A stretch of DNA of 64,000 nt from Acidobacteriota bacterium (GCA_947470805.1 CANIVU010000009.1:62001-126000); one strand, 5' to 3'. Numbered from the stretch's first letter, positions 42,838-52,193 are shown. The notes: generated by a model from the sequence alone, not told the origin. Numbers and translations are program-made.

Positions 42838-43755
42838 TTAGCCCTTCGGTGCGTAATATCCCTTACGAGCCCGCACCACAAAGTCCCGCCGGTTCCGCAC
42901 CCGGATTTCAACTTTGTGATACTTCCCATCCGCAATCAGAGGGTCCGGCCGGTACAGCACGTTGTACTGATGCCGCAGCTCGTTGGCGATGTTCTCAAAC
43001 GATTGCGTCAGGTCCTGCAGCTTGAACGGGAAGAACGCAATCCCGCCCGTCTCGCTCGCCAGGTACCGCAACACCTTATCGCCGTCTTTTTCAATCTTCG
43101 TGTTGTTCGTCGAAATGCAGTACACAACGACGTCAGCCTTCTGCGCCATCTCCAACGCCTGGTCGCGCGTGTAGCGGCTGGCATTGTCATCGCCGTCTCC
43201 CAGCACGATCATCGCGCGCCGGAACTTGTGCCGAGGCTGGTCCTGCATCAGCTTGTCGCGGCAGGCAAAGAAAATCGCGTCAAACATCGCCGTCCCGCCA
43301 CCGGGCCGCAATCCGCGAATGGCCTTCGACAGCACTTCCACATCCCCGCTCAAATCCGCCACCAGCTCCGCCGAAGTGTCGTAGGACACAATCACGGCCT
43401 TGTCCTGCTTAGGCCGAATGACCTGGCTGATGAACTCAATCGCCGCTTCCTGCTGGAACCGGAACCGGTCGCGAATACTGTTGGAGGCGTCCACCAGAAT
43501 CCCCAGCCGCAACGGCAGGTCGCTTTCTTTCGCGAACTCCAACACCTTCTGCAGCTTATTGCCTTCGATGATCTGAAAATCATCCTGCCGCAAATCCGTC
43601 ACAAACCGGCCCTTTTTATCGGAAACCGTGTACAGCATGTTGACGCGCGCCACGTCCAGGACGATGCGGTTGCGGTCGTCTTCGGGATTGATCGGCGGCT
43701 GCTGCGCGCCCAGCGTGGCGCCACCCAATGCGGCAAGAAATTCGGACCTTTTCAT
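42838..43755 (-). CDS. VWFA-related acidobacterial protein (TIGR03436-type)
   Basis: A 305-residue exported VWA protein. After MKRSEFLAALGGATLGAQ come VARVNMLYTVSDKKGRFVTD and LRQDDFQIIEGNK, the hallmark beginning of the acidobacterial TIGR03436 family, then LGILVDASNSIRDRF with the MIDAS DxSxS. Later MIDAS positions are in GGGTAMFDAIF (Thr/Asp) and IVLGDGDDNASR. The C-terminus HKVEIRVRNRRDFVVRARKG and YYAP is also typical. The family is almost restricted to Acidobacteria and its role is unknown; protein or metal-dependent ligand binding is expected from the fold. Its ATG overlaps the stop of the pseudouridine synthase gene (ATGA). Confidence 0.93.
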   Translation of the reverse strand: MKRSEFLAALGGATLGAQQPPINPEDDRNRIVLDVARVNMLYTVSDKKGRFVTDLRQDDFQIIEGNKLQKVLEFAKESDLPLRLGILVDASNSIRDRFRFQQEAAIEFISQVIRPKQDKAVIVSYDTSAELVADLSGDVEVLSKAIRGLRPGGGTAMFDAIFFACRDKLMQDQPRHKFRRAMIVLGDGDDNASRYTRDQALEMAQKADVVVYCISTNNTKIEKDGDKVLRYLASETGGIAFFPFKLQDLTQSFENIANELRHQYNVLYRPDPLIADGKYHKVEIRVRNRRDFVVRARKGYYAPKG

Positions 43756-44654
43756 AGCTTTCCAGACTCGATGATACCAACCAGCTCACCCGCCAGCGGC
43801 GCCTCCAGTGTTACATCCTTCCCCGTCGCCGGGCTCACAAACCGCAGCCGCGCCGCGTGCAGAAAGAACCGCTCCGGCAAAAGCTTCGATACCGGCGCCC
43901 CGTACAGCGGATCGCCCAGAATCGGATGCCCCAACGATGCCAGATGCACCCGGATCTGATGCGTCCGTCCCGTCCCGATCTTCACCTCCACCAGCGTGTG
44001 CTTTTCAAACCGCCGCAACACCTTCCAATCCGTCAACGCGTGCCGCCCCGTCCCCAACTTGCACGTCATCCGCGTCCGCCGCACCGGGTCCCGCGTAATC
44101 GGCAACTCCACCCTCCCCGACTCAGTCTTCATCACCCCATGCACCAACGCCGTGTAAATCTTCTCCACCGTCCGCGTCTGAAACTGCTCCGCCAAATTGC
44201 GGTGCGCCGCATCCGTCCGCGCCACCACCAGCACCCCGCTCGTTTCTTTATCTAGACGGTGCACAATCCCCGGCCGCAGATCCCCGCCCTCGCTCGACAG
44301 CGCACCAAACCGGTGCAACAACGCGTTCACCATCGTGCCCGTGTGGTTCCCGGCGCCCGCATGCACCACCATCCCCGCCCGCTTGTTGATGCCAATCACC
44401 CCGGCGTCCTCATACAACACGTCCAACGGCAAGTCCTCCGCCTCCGCCCGCAGCGGCGGCAGGTTCGCCGGCGTCACCACAATCGCCTCCCCACCCTTCA
44501 ACACCAACGACGATTTCGCCGTCTTCCCGTTCACCGTCACGTGTCCGTCGCGAACCCAATCCTGCAAACGCGAACGCGAATATTCCGTCATTTGCGCCTG
44601 CAAATGATGGTCCAGCCGCTGCCCGGCCGCCTCCGCTGTAACAATCCAATCCAC
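43752..44654 (-). CDS. RluD-family 23S rRNA/large-subunit pseudouridine synthase
   Basis: A 300-residue RluA/RluD-family enzyme. The start is taken as GTG 44654, since sequence further upstream is antisense to galU. Residues about 10-70 are an S4 RNA-binding domain (RLQDWVRDGHVTVNGK). The catalytic motif is GIVHRLDKETSG with the essential Asp (about residue 140). IYTALVHG, VRRTRM and the KIGTGRTHQIRVHLASLGHP block follow, as in RluD. It isomerises specific uridines in 23S rRNA. It is divergent from galU with a 22-bp gap and coupled to the TIGR03436 gene downstream. RluD-like specificity is inferred from the S4 domain; RluC is the alternative. Confidence 0.92.
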   Translation of the reverse strand: MDWIVTAEAAGQRLDHHLQAQMTEYSRSRLQDWVRDGHVTVNGKTAKSSLVLKGGEAIVVTPANLPPLRAEAEDLPLDVLYEDAGVIGINKRAGMVVHAGAGNHTGTMVNALLHRFGALSSEGGDLRPGIVHRLDKETSGVLVVARTDAAHRNLAEQFQTRTVEKIYTALVHGVMKTESGRVELPITRDPVRRTRMTCKLGTGRHALTDWKVLRRFEKHTLVEVKIGTGRTHQIRVHLASLGHPILGDPLYGAPVSKLLPERFFLHAARLRFVSPATGKDVTLEAPLAGELVGIIESGKL

Positions 44655-44676
44655 GCTTCCACTGTATCCTGAGAGG

Positions 44677-45573
44677 GTGATTCGCAGCGCAATTATCCCC
44701 GTCGCCGGGCACGGCACCCGCCTCCTCCCAGCGACGAAATCGCAGCCCAAAGAGATGCTCCCCGTCGCCCGCAAGCCCATCGTCCAATACGTGGCCGAAG
44801 AGCTCGTGCAGAACCAGATCGAGAACATGCTCTTCGTCACCGGACGCAGCAAAACGTCAATCGAAAACCACTTCGATTCCGACCCCGAACTCCTCCGCCT
44901 CCTCACCGAAGGCAAGAAGGACGACCTCCTCGGCGAACTGAAATTTGAAGAGATGGCCGCGAAGATCTTCTACACCCGCCAGCGTGTCCAACGCGGCCTC
45001 GGCGACGCCATTCTCTGCGGCGAATCCTTCGCCGGCGAAAACCCGTTTATCGTTGCCCTGGGCGATTCCATCCTCGGCATGCACGGCAACTCCCGCTGCG
45101 TTACCCGCATGTCCGAGCTCTTCACCGTCCTGCGCGCCAGCTGCGTCATCGCGGTCGAAGAGGTGCCCGCCGAAGAAACACGTCACTACGGTATCGTCGA
45201 CCCCGGCGAAGGCGAAAGCGACTGGGTCCGCATCAAGAACCTCGTCGAAAAGCCCGATCCCTCCAAAGCCCCCAGCCGCTGGGCCGTCGCCGGCCGCTAC
45301 GCGTTTTCCCCGATCATTTTCGATATGATCCGCCGTGTCCAACCCGACAAGCGCGGCGAAATCCAAATCACCGACGCCATCCAGCTCCTCTGCGAAGAAG
45401 GCAAGCGCGTCCTCGCATTGAAGCTGCCGAAACAAGACAAACGCTACGACATCGGCAACTTCCCCAGCTATTTCGAAACCTTCGTCGAATTCGCCCTGGC
45501 CGACCCCCTCTACGGCCCCGACCTCAAAAAACGCCTCCGCGAACTCCTCGCCGACTCCCCAGACAATTCCTAG
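44677..45573 (+). CDS. galU: UTP-glucose-1-phosphate uridylyltransferase
   Basis: A 298-residue nucleotidyltransferase with the GalU motifs AGHGTRLLPATKSQPKEMLP (nucleotide loop, residues about 10-29), KPIVQYVAEELV, FVTGRSKTSIENHF, RGLGDAI, ALGDSI, VEKPDPSKAPS and AGRYAFSPIIFDMI. It makes UDP-glucose for glycolipid and polysaccharide synthesis. The start is GTG 44677 with GAGAGG immediately before it. Its last codons (DSPDNS) and the TAG stop lie within the palindrome at 45559-45599, so the native C-terminus was probably altered by arrival of this element. Downstream are a small secreted protein and a membrane glycosyltransferase on the same strand. Confidence 0.95.
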   Translation: MIRSAIIPVAGHGTRLLPATKSQPKEMLPVARKPIVQYVAEELVQNQIENMLFVTGRSKTSIENHFDSDPELLRLLTEGKKDDLLGELKFEEMAAKIFYTRQRVQRGLGDAILCGESFAGENPFIVALGDSILGMHGNSRCVTRMSELFTVLRASCVIAVEEVPAEETRHYGIVDPGEGESDWVRIKNLVEKPDPSKAPSRWAVAGRYAFSPIIFDMIRRVQPDKRGEIQITDAIQLLCEEGKRVLALKLPKQDKRYDIGNFPSYFETFVEFALADPLYGPDLKKRLRELLADSPDNS

Positions 45574-45599
45574 GTGACTGTCACCTAGGAATTGTCTGG
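45559..45599 (+). repeat. Long perfect palindrome, copy 2, containing the galU stop codon
   Basis: CCAGACAATTCCTAGGTGAC and its reverse complement form 20-bp arms around one T (45579). The galU TAG is at 45571-45573, in the left arm. Compared with copy 1 (23663-23701), one G-C pair is replaced by A-T through matching changes on both arms. Confidence 0.93.
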
Positions 45600-45612
45600 T
45601 CAAACGTCAATA

Positions 45613-45954
45613 ATGAATCCAATGGCCGCCGCCCTCCTCGCTCTCTTTTTCGCGTCCCTGGCGTCCGCCCAAACCGTCTACATCTACGCCCAACGCGATA
45701 CCCCCGCCAGATCCTGGCTGCCCATCTCTATCGAGCTAACCCCCGCCGAACCCATCCACCTCCGCCTCGATTGGAACCACCACCTCAATCGCCCGCCCAT
45801 CCCCTTGCTGAGCCGTGTCCCCAAAACCCGAGCCGAACAGGAGATGATGTTCCTCAGCTACATCCCTACCAACAAAATCCACGCCACCACCGTGTCCAAA
45901 TCCGACCCCCGCCCTCCCGCCAAACCCGAACTCAAAACCAGGCCACCGCAGTGA
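45613..45954 (+). CDS. Small secreted hypothetical protein
   Basis: A 113-residue protein. ATG 45613 gives leader MNPMAAALLALFFASLASAQ; the remaining sequence VYIYAQRDTPARSWLPISIE, LRLDWNHHLNRPP and a proline- and lysine-rich tail shows no known domain. An upstream ATG at 45592 lies just outside the palindrome and is less likely because it would precede the leader with polar residues. The stop overlaps the GTG of the following membrane glycosyltransferase gene (GTGA), so the two are coupled, and this protein may be an accessory of that enzyme; that is inference only. Confidence 0.68.
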   Translation: MNPMAAALLALFFASLASAQTVYIYAQRDTPARSWLPISIELTPAEPIHLRLDWNHHLNRPPIPLLSRVPKTRAEQEMMFLSYIPTNKIHATTVSKSDPRPPAKPELKTRPPQ

Positions 45955-47294
45955 CCCCCCGCGCCTTCTACCCCCTCCTCTTCCTCGCGGTCTTCCTCCT
46001 CCGCCTCGCCCACACCAACATCACCTGGGTCGAAGAAGGCTACCCCCTCGCCGCTGCCGCCGAAATGCTCCGCGGCAAGGCTCTCTACAACGAAATCTGG
46101 TTCGACAAACCCCCGCTCTTCCCCGCCTTCTACACCCTCATCGCCGCCAAAACCGGCATCCCCCTACGCCTCGCCGGAGCCCTCTACGTCCTCCTCTCCG
46201 CTTGGTCCATCGGGCGCCTCGCCCGCCACCTCTGGTCGGAAACCGAAGAGCGCCTCGCCGCCGCCCTCACCGCCTTCTTCCTCACCTTCGGCATCCCCGC
46301 CACCGTCATGGTCATCGGCCCCGATCTGATGCTGATCCCCATCCAAGCCGCGGCCGTCCTCGCCGCCTGGCGCGGCCAGGCCCTCGCCGCCGGGCTCATC
46401 GCAGGAATCGGCATGGTCATCAACGGCAAGATGCTAATCTTCCTCCCCGCCGTCCTCGTCCTCCGCCCCGCCTGGGCCGCCGGCTTCTTACTCCCCCAAA
46501 TCATCCTCCTCCCCGCCGCCCAAAACTACTACCAACAAGTTTGGGCCTGGGGCTCCCTATACTCCCGCGATACGTTCCTGACAAACCCCCTCGCCGAAGG
46601 CCTCCAGCGCACCGCCAACTGGCTTGGTTTCCACAGCGCCATAGTAATCGCCGCCGCCCTAGCCCTCAAAACCGAACCCAACAAACGCCGCTGGCTAATC
46701 TGGCTAACGTGCGGACTCATCGCCGTCACCGCCGGCTTCCGCTTCGCCCCCCGCTACTACTTCCTGCTCATCCCGCCCGTGCTAATCCTGGCCGCCCGAG
46801 CCCTCCCCAAACAAAAACTCCTAGCCGCCCTCTTGCTAATCCCGCTAATCCGCTTCGGCCCCCGCTACCTCGAACTGGCCGCCGACAACCTCCAAAACAG
46901 GCCCCACCAATGGCGTGACCTCGCCATGGAGCAAGACTCCCACGCCGCCGCCAAACTGATCAACGAACCAGGCCCAATCCTCGTCTGGGGCTACCGTCCC
47001 GAAATCTACCCCCTCTCCGGCCACCCCGCCGCCACGCGTTTCCTCGACTCCCAACCCCTAACAGGAGTCCTCGCCGACCGCCACTTAACCGACAGCCGCC
47101 CCACCGCCCCCGAACTAGCCAAAGCCAACCGCGCCGACCTAATCAAAACCCAGCCCACCTGGATCCTCGACGGCCTCGGTCCCTACAACCCCAAACTGGC
47201 TATCACCGAGTACGAAGACCTGAAACCCTGGCTAGCCAACTATCAAGAAGTCGCCCGCACCCCCGGCACCATCCTCTACCGCCGCCGTAACTGA
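45951..47294 (+). CDS. Membrane glycosyltransferase of the PMT/ArnT (GT39/83-like) class
   Basis: A 447-residue polytopic protein starting at GTG 45951. The first helix (FYPLLFLAVFLLRLAH) is followed by an acidic periplasmic loop, TNITWVEEGYPLAAAAEMLR, and ALYNEIWFDKPPLFPAFYTL, the W-x-x-K-P-P motif characteristic of lipid-sugar-dependent glycosyltransferases such as ArnT. About ten further membrane helices follow, then a periplasmic C-terminal domain (residues about 330-447, WGYRPEIYPLSGHPAATRFL). It should transfer a sugar from a polyprenyl phosphate donor to a lipid, glycan or protein outside the membrane. Proximity to galU fits envelope glycan synthesis. Confidence 0.83.
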   Translation: MTPRAFYPLLFLAVFLLRLAHTNITWVEEGYPLAAAAEMLRGKALYNEIWFDKPPLFPAFYTLIAAKTGIPLRLAGALYVLLSAWSIGRLARHLWSETEERLAAALTAFFLTFGIPATVMVIGPDLMLIPIQAAAVLAAWRGQALAAGLIAGIGMVINGKMLIFLPAVLVLRPAWAAGFLLPQIILLPAAQNYYQQVWAWGSLYSRDTFLTNPLAEGLQRTANWLGFHSAIVIAAALALKTEPNKRRWLIWLTCGLIAVTAGFRFAPRYYFLLIPPVLILAARALPKQKLLAALLLIPLIRFGPRYLELAADNLQNRPHQWRDLAMEQDSHAAAKLINEPGPILVWGYRPEIYPLSGHPAATRFLDSQPLTGVLADRHLTDSRPTAPELAKANRADLIKTQPTWILDGLGPYNPKLAITEYEDLKPWLANYQEVARTPGTILYRRRN

Positions 47295-47308
47295 TAGAAT
47301 CTCCGCGA

Positions 47309-49534
47309 ATGCTCGCCCGCGGACTCCTCGTCGCCTCCGCCCTCCTGTGCCCCGTCCTCGCGCAGCAGCTAGAACTACGCGCGCTCGAAATCCTCAACAG
47401 CAAATGCACCGGCTGCCACGGCGCCGCGCAGATGTCCGGACTCGATCTCCGCTCTCCCCAATCCTTCGCCAAAGGCGGCACCCGCGGCCCCGCAAAAGGT
47501 TGGATCGCCAAAGCCATTCGCGGCGAAGCCGGCCTCCAAATGCCGCCCGGCAAGACCCCCTTAAAACCCACCGAAATCGCCGTCCTAAACGATTGGCTGG
47601 CCGCCGGAGCCCCCTACCCCAAAACAACCAACCAGCAATCCAACCAATGGTGGTCCTTCCAAAAAATCACCCGCCCCAAAACCCACCAATCAATCGACCA
47701 ATTCCTCAACGCCACCCTAGCCGAAAAGAAACTAACCCCCGTCAACAAAGCCGACAAGCGGACACTAATCCGCCGCGCCACCTACGACCTCCACGGCCTC
47801 CCGCCCACCCCCGCCGAAATCGAAGCCTTCGAAGCCGACAACACCCCCACCGCCTACGCCAACCTAATCGACAAGCTCCTAAAAAGCGAACGCTACGGCG
47901 AACGCTGGGGCCGCCGCTGGCTCGACGTCGCCCGCTACGCCGAAACCGGCGGCTACGAAACCGACGTCAGCTTCACCAACGCCTGGCGCTACCGCGATTA
48001 CGTCATCCGCGCCTTCAACACCGACAAACCCTACAACGAATTCATGCGCGAACAAATCGCCGCCGACGAACTCCACCCCGGCGACCTCGAACGCGACGGC
48101 GGCTTCTTCATCCCCAAAGAAAAGCTCGACCGCCTCGAAAAATGGATCGCCACCGGCCTCTACACCGTCGGCCCCGTCAACTACGAATTCGCCCTCTCCG
48201 GCGACCAGTTCCGCGTCGAATGGCAGGCCGACGCCGTCGAAACCACCGGCTCCGCCTTCCTCGGCCTCACCCTCGGCTGCGCTCGCTGCCACGACCACAA
48301 ATTCGACCCCATCCCGCAAAAAGACTACTACCGCCTGGCAGCAATATTCGCCGGCAGCGAGGACCGCGAAATCCCCATCGTCGGCCGCTACGGCATCTTC
48401 GCCTACACCCGCTTCTACCCCCGCCAACAAGCCGTCGACCAACTCAAAGAGCGCATCCAGAAGATGTCGAAATCCGACCCCGCCCGCGACATCGCCATCC
48501 GCCGCCTCGGCGAGGCATACCTCAAAGCCCCCACCAAAATCGACACCGCGACAATCCTCGCCCACACCGAAATCGTCCCCGACACCCACATCCTCGCCCG
48601 CGGCGAATTCTCGAACAAAGGCGACATCGTCCAACCCGGCACCCTCACCGCCATCCCGCCCGCCACCGATATCCGCGAACCCGCCGAAAAGCCATTCATC
48701 CCTCAACGCCGCAAAGCCCTCGCCGAATGGATAGCATCGCCGGAAAATCCCCTCCCCGCCCGCGTCATGGCCAACCGCATCTGGCAAGGCCACTTCGGCC
48801 GAGGCCTCGTCGCCACCCCCAACGATTTCGGCCGCCAGGGCGACCCGCCCTCCCACCCCGATCTCCTCAACTTCCTCGCCGCCGAACTCATCGCCAACAA
48901 CTGGAGCGTCAAATCCCTCCACCGCCAAATCATGTTGAGCGATGCCTACCAACGCCAGTCCAGCCCCAACGAAGCCAACAGTAAAATCGACCCCAACAAC
49001 ACCTACCTCTGGCGCATGAACCGCCGCCGCCTGGAAGCCGAAGAACTCCGTGACGCGGTCCTTCAAACAGCCGGCCAACTGAACACCAAAATGTACGGCC
49101 CGCCCGTCGTCCTGCCGTTAAGCAAGGAAGAATTCCTCGGCATCCGCGAACCCGAACTCTGGCCCATCAGTCAGGACCCCGCCGAACACACCCGCCGCAG
49201 CGTCTACCTCTACGTCAAGCGCAGCTTCAAAATGCCGATGCTCGAAACGTTCGACGTGCCGGATCCCACCATGAGCTGCGCCCGCCGCGAATCCTCGACA
49301 GTCGCCCCCCAAGCCCTCGCCATGATGAACGGCGACTTCACCCGCGCCTATGCCACCAAAATGGCCGACCGTTTCAAAGGCCCCAACGCCGTCGAAGCGT
49401 CGTGGCGCCATGCGCTCGGACGCAAGCCCACAACCGCCGAAACCGCAAAAGCCCAATCGTTCCTGGAACGCAACACCCTCGCCGATCTCTGCCTGCTCAT
49501 CCTCAACATGAACGAGTTCCTCTATGTCGATTAA
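47309..49534 (+). CDS. Planctomycete-type cytochrome C / DUF1549 / DUF1553 protein
   Basis: A 741-residue exported protein. Signal peptide MLARGLLVASALLCPVLAQ, a single haem site CTGCH near residue 34 with GLDLRSPQSFAKGG and LQMPPGKTPL as expected of the PSCyt1 domain, the DUF1549 domain (about residues 125-340, including RRATYDLHGLPPTPAEIEAF and GLTLGCARCHDHKFDP) and the DUF1553 domain (about 440-720, RVMANRIWQGHFGRGLV, HPDLLNFLAAELIAN, APQALAMMNG). This three-part architecture is common in Planctomycetes and Acidobacteria. Its gene overlaps the DUF1501 gene by 11 nt, the usual pairing. A role in polymer or sugar oxidation outside the cytoplasm has been suggested for the family, but not proven. 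Confidence 0.94.
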   Translation: MLARGLLVASALLCPVLAQQLELRALEILNSKCTGCHGAAQMSGLDLRSPQSFAKGGTRGPAKGWIAKAIRGEAGLQMPPGKTPLKPTEIAVLNDWLAAGAPYPKTTNQQSNQWWSFQKITRPKTHQSIDQFLNATLAEKKLTPVNKADKRTLIRRATYDLHGLPPTPAEIEAFEADNTPTAYANLIDKLLKSERYGERWGRRWLDVARYAETGGYETDVSFTNAWRYRDYVIRAFNTDKPYNEFMREQIAADELHPGDLERDGGFFIPKEKLDRLEKWIATGLYTVGPVNYEFALSGDQFRVEWQADAVETTGSAFLGLTLGCARCHDHKFDPIPQKDYYRLAAIFAGSEDREIPIVGRYGIFAYTRFYPRQQAVDQLKERIQKMSKSDPARDIAIRRLGEAYLKAPTKIDTATILAHTEIVPDTHILARGEFSNKGDIVQPGTLTAIPPATDIREPAEKPFIPQRRKALAEWIASPENPLPARVMANRIWQGHFGRGLVATPNDFGRQGDPPSHPDLLNFLAAELIANNWSVKSLHRQIMLSDAYQRQSSPNEANSKIDPNNTYLWRMNRRRLEAEELRDAVLQTAGQLNTKMYGPPVVLPLSKEEFLGIREPELWPISQDPAEHTRRSVYLYVKRSFKMPMLETFDVPDPTMSCARRESSTVAPQALAMMNGDFTRAYATKMADRFKGPNAVEASWRHALGRKPTTAETAKAQSFLERNTLADLCLLILNMNEFLYVD

Positions 49535-50915
49535 CGCCAACCGCCGCCAGTTCCTCACCCGCGCAGGCCTGGGCTTCGGCGCCCTCGCCGCCAACGTCCT
49601 GCTCTCCGCGCAAAAGGCCAGCGGCGGCACGGCCAAATCGGTCATCTCCCTCTTCATGCACGGCGGCCCCAGCCATCTCGACACCTTCGACCCCAAACCG
49701 CTGCTCAACAAAATGCACGGCCAACTCGTCCCCGAAAGTTTCGGCGACGTCCGCCTGCAGTTCTCCACGTTCAAAGAACGCCCCATTCTAGGTTCAAATC
49801 GCAAGTTCATCCAACACGGCGACGTAGTCATCAGCGACCTCTTCCCCAACCTCCAAAAACACGCCAATAAACTGGCAATCGTCCGCTCCATGAATCACGA
49901 CGGCTTCACCCACACCGCCGCCCTCAACTGGCTGAACAACGGTTGGCCCCGCCTCGGCCGTCCCAGCGTCGGTTCCTGGGTGGTCTACGGTATGGGCTCC
50001 GAAGCGCAGAACCTCCCGGCCTTCGTAGTGATGCTCGAAGGCGGCATCAAATCCGGCCCGCCCGTCTACAGCTCCGGCTTCCTCCCGGCAACGTTCCAAG
50101 CCACAACCCTCCGCAGCGCCGGCGCGCCAATCCTCTACGCCAACCGCGCCGAAGGCACCTCCGAAAATACCCAGCGCGACATGCTCGAAACGCTCAAGTG
50201 GTTCAACGAAAACCACCAGCAAACCCGCGCCGACGACGGCGACCTAGCCGCCCGCATCAAAGCCTACGAACTAGCTTTCAAAATGCAAATGGCCGTCCCC
50301 GAACTGGCCGATCTCAGCAAGGAAACCGAAGCCACAAAGAACCTCTACGGCATGGACAACGCGACGACGGCCGAGTTCGGCACCCGCTGCCTGATGGCCC
50401 GACGCCTGGTCGAACGCGGCGTCCGTTTCGTCCAACTCTGGTCCGGCACCAGCACCGGCGAAGGCGATTGGGACGGCCACAAAGGCTGCGAGGCGAACCA
50501 CGAGAAGCAAGCCGCCAAGACCGACAAAGGCGTCGCCGCCCTCCTCGAAGACCTGGAGCGCAAAGGCCTCCTCAAAGAAACGCTAGTCATCTGGGGAGGC
50601 GAGTTCGGCCGAACGCCGACGTCGGACGGCAACGCCAACGGCGGTGGCGACAATCTGGGCCGAGACCACAACCCCTACGGCTTCAGCATCTGGCTAGCCG
50701 GCGGCGGAGTCAGAGGCGGACAAGTCATCGGCGCCACCGACGAAATCGGCCTCCGGGCAATCCAAGACCCAGTCCACGTCCACGACCTCCACGCCAGCAT
50801 ATTAGCCCTGCTAGGCCTCGATCACTTAAAGCTAACCTACCCCTTCCAAGGCCGCGACTTCCGCCTCACCGACGTCCACGGCACCACCACCCTCGCCGCG
50901 AAACTCAAGAGATAA
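49524..50915 (+). CDS. DUF1501 family exported protein (partner of DUF1553 protein)
   Basis: A 463-residue protein with Tat leader NRRQFLTRAGLGFGALAAN. Family motifs: SLFMHGGPSHLDTFDPKP, RSMNHDGFTHTAALNWLNNG, GRPSVGSWVVYGMGSEAQNL, RLVERGVRFVQLWSG, LLKETLVIWGGEFGRTP, GRDHNPYGFSIWLAGGG and HDLHASILALLGLDH. These include the metal-site-like His/Asp residues of the sulfatase-like fold. It starts within the end of the DUF1549/DUF1553 gene, and both are expected to be exported and to act together. It is a different subfamily from the DUF1501 gene at 12556, which pairs with DUF1800. Confidence 0.94.
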   Translation: MSINANRRQFLTRAGLGFGALAANVLLSAQKASGGTAKSVISLFMHGGPSHLDTFDPKPLLNKMHGQLVPESFGDVRLQFSTFKERPILGSNRKFIQHGDVVISDLFPNLQKHANKLAIVRSMNHDGFTHTAALNWLNNGWPRLGRPSVGSWVVYGMGSEAQNLPAFVVMLEGGIKSGPPVYSSGFLPATFQATTLRSAGAPILYANRAEGTSENTQRDMLETLKWFNENHQQTRADDGDLAARIKAYELAFKMQMAVPELADLSKETEATKNLYGMDNATTAEFGTRCLMARRLVERGVRFVQLWSGTSTGEGDWDGHKGCEANHEKQAAKTDKGVAALLEDLERKGLLKETLVIWGGEFGRTPTSDGNANGGGDNLGRDHNPYGFSIWLAGGGVRGGQVIGATDEIGLRAIQDPVHVHDLHASILALLGLDHLKLTYPFQGRDFRLTDVHGTTTLAAKLKR

Positions 50916-50957
50916 CCGGCGATTGACATCGAACCACGCTCCCACTACCTTTGGAAA

Positions 50958-51134
50958 ATGGAAGTCCAAACCACCAACGGTGCGTGTCACAACGACGAAG
51001 TTGGGGAAGTACAAAAATCACTGGACAGACGATACGACGACATAAAGGCGGGGCGAGTAGCGCCGATTGACGGCGAAGCGTTTTTCGAAGAACTGCGGCA
51101 GCGCGAAGAAGCACTTCTGTACCTGAACCGGTGA
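50958..51134 (+). CDS. Small orphan antitoxin-like protein
   Basis: A 58-residue protein, MEVQTTNGACHNDEVGEVQK followed by LDRRYDDIKAGRVAPIDGE and FFEELRQREEALL. The K-A-G-R-V-x-P-I-D-G-E-x-F-F motif is characteristic of short addiction-module antidotes of the ParD/Phd-like group that usually precede a RelE-type toxin. The next frame overlaps as TGATG but encodes only 28 basic residues without toxin features, so the partner has been lost. It lies in the 300-bp gap between the DUF1501 gene and the CPBP protease gene; the rest of that gap shows nothing else. Confidence 0.6.
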   Translation: MEVQTTNGACHNDEVGEVQKSLDRRYDDIKAGRVAPIDGEAFFEELRQREEALLYLNR

Positions 51135-51216
51135 TGAACCCGCGCAAAGGACTGGTCCCTCATCGCCGACGCAGAACTTTACGAACCATAGCAACAGTGC
51201 TCCGTCAGAGAAACCG

Positions 51217-52191
51217 TTGAGCCAATCGTCCAGCCTCGTCCGGCTCGTTCTCCTTCTCGCCCTCCCCACCGCGGCCGCCTTCCTCTACGCTCACCAGCGC
51301 AGGATCGCACCCGAAATCGTCGCCGCCCTCCTCCCCGCTATACTTCTCGAACTCACCCTCTATCTCTCCCTCGCCGTCCCCAAACTTCACGCCCGCGTAA
51401 GCCAACTCCGCCCGCCCCAAATCGCCCTCGCGCTCTTCGCCGCCGCCATCGCTCCCTGGCTGCTCTACCCCGGCCACGCCGCGCCCACGCTCCTCCTTGC
51501 CATCACCATCCCCGTCGCCTTCTGGTACATCCTCCTTCCCGCCAACAAGTGGACCAACCTAGCCCTCCTCATCTTCCTTCCGGCCGTTATACTCCTCAAA
51601 GGCCGCCTCTTCCGGGAGATCTACCCCGACCCCGTCCCCGGTCTCCGTCTCGAGATCCTCGGCCACCTCATGTGGATCCGCCTCGCCATTCGTGTCACCC
51701 TGCTGCTCCGAAAAGCCGAAGGCATCGGCTTCGGCCTCATTCCCACAAAAGCCGAGTGGCGCATCGGAACGAAGTACTTCCTCCAAGCCATGCCGGCCGG
51801 CCTCCTCATCGCCTACCCGTTGGGCATCCTCCAAACCGGCACGCCAAACGCCCATTGGTGGCTGCTCCCGCTCTACGCCTTCGGCGTGTTTCTCGGTATC
51901 TTCGCCGTCGTCGCACTCAGCGAGGAGTTCTTCCTCCGCGGCCTCCTCCTCGGGCCTCTCTGCAAAGCGATGCGCAATCGAACCGCCGCGCTGCTCGTTG
52001 TCAGCGCCATCTCCGGCGCCGTCCACCTCGGCTTCCGCCACGCACCAAACTGGAAATTCGCTCTCGTCAGCGCCGTCGTCCACTGGTTCTTCGGCCGCGC
52101 CTATCTCGAAGCCGGAAGCATCCGCGCCTCTATGGTCACCCACGCGCTCACCGCCACCACCTGGATCATCCTCTTCGCCAAAAGTGGCTAG
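51217..52191 (+). CDS. CPBP-family intramembrane metalloprotease (CAAX protease-like)
   Basis: A 324-residue polytopic protein starting at TTG 51217. The CPBP motif 1 is SEEFFLRG (EExxxR; about residues 230-237), followed by a second motif with His in GAVHLGFRH (about 263-271) and a later VTHALTATTW with another His, the expected glutamate and histidine metal site within membrane helices. About eight hydrophobic segments are seen. Bacterial members include bacteriocin self-immunity and protein-maturation proteases; the substrate here is unknown. There is no bacteriocin-like gene adjacent. Its end is only 2 nt from the end of the dead HEPN gene on the other strand. Confidence 0.88.
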   Translation: MSQSSSLVRLVLLLALPTAAAFLYAHQRRIAPEIVAALLPAILLELTLYLSLAVPKLHARVSQLRPPQIALALFAAAIAPWLLYPGHAAPTLLLAITIPVAFWYILLPANKWTNLALLIFLPAVILLKGRLFREIYPDPVPGLRLEILGHLMWIRLAIRVTLLLRKAEGIGFGLIPTKAEWRIGTKYFLQAMPAGLLIAYPLGILQTGTPNAHWWLLPLYAFGVFLGIFAVVALSEEFFLRGLLLGPLCKAMRNRTAALLVVSAISGAVHLGFRHAPNWKFALVSAVVHWFFGRAYLEAGSIRASMVTHALTATTWIILFAKSG

Positions 52192-52193
52192 AA

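Noticed and set aside
47347-48984. 545-codon frame inside the DUF1553 gene
   Set aside because: Almost wholly Arg, Pro and His; a +2 shadow of the real gene.
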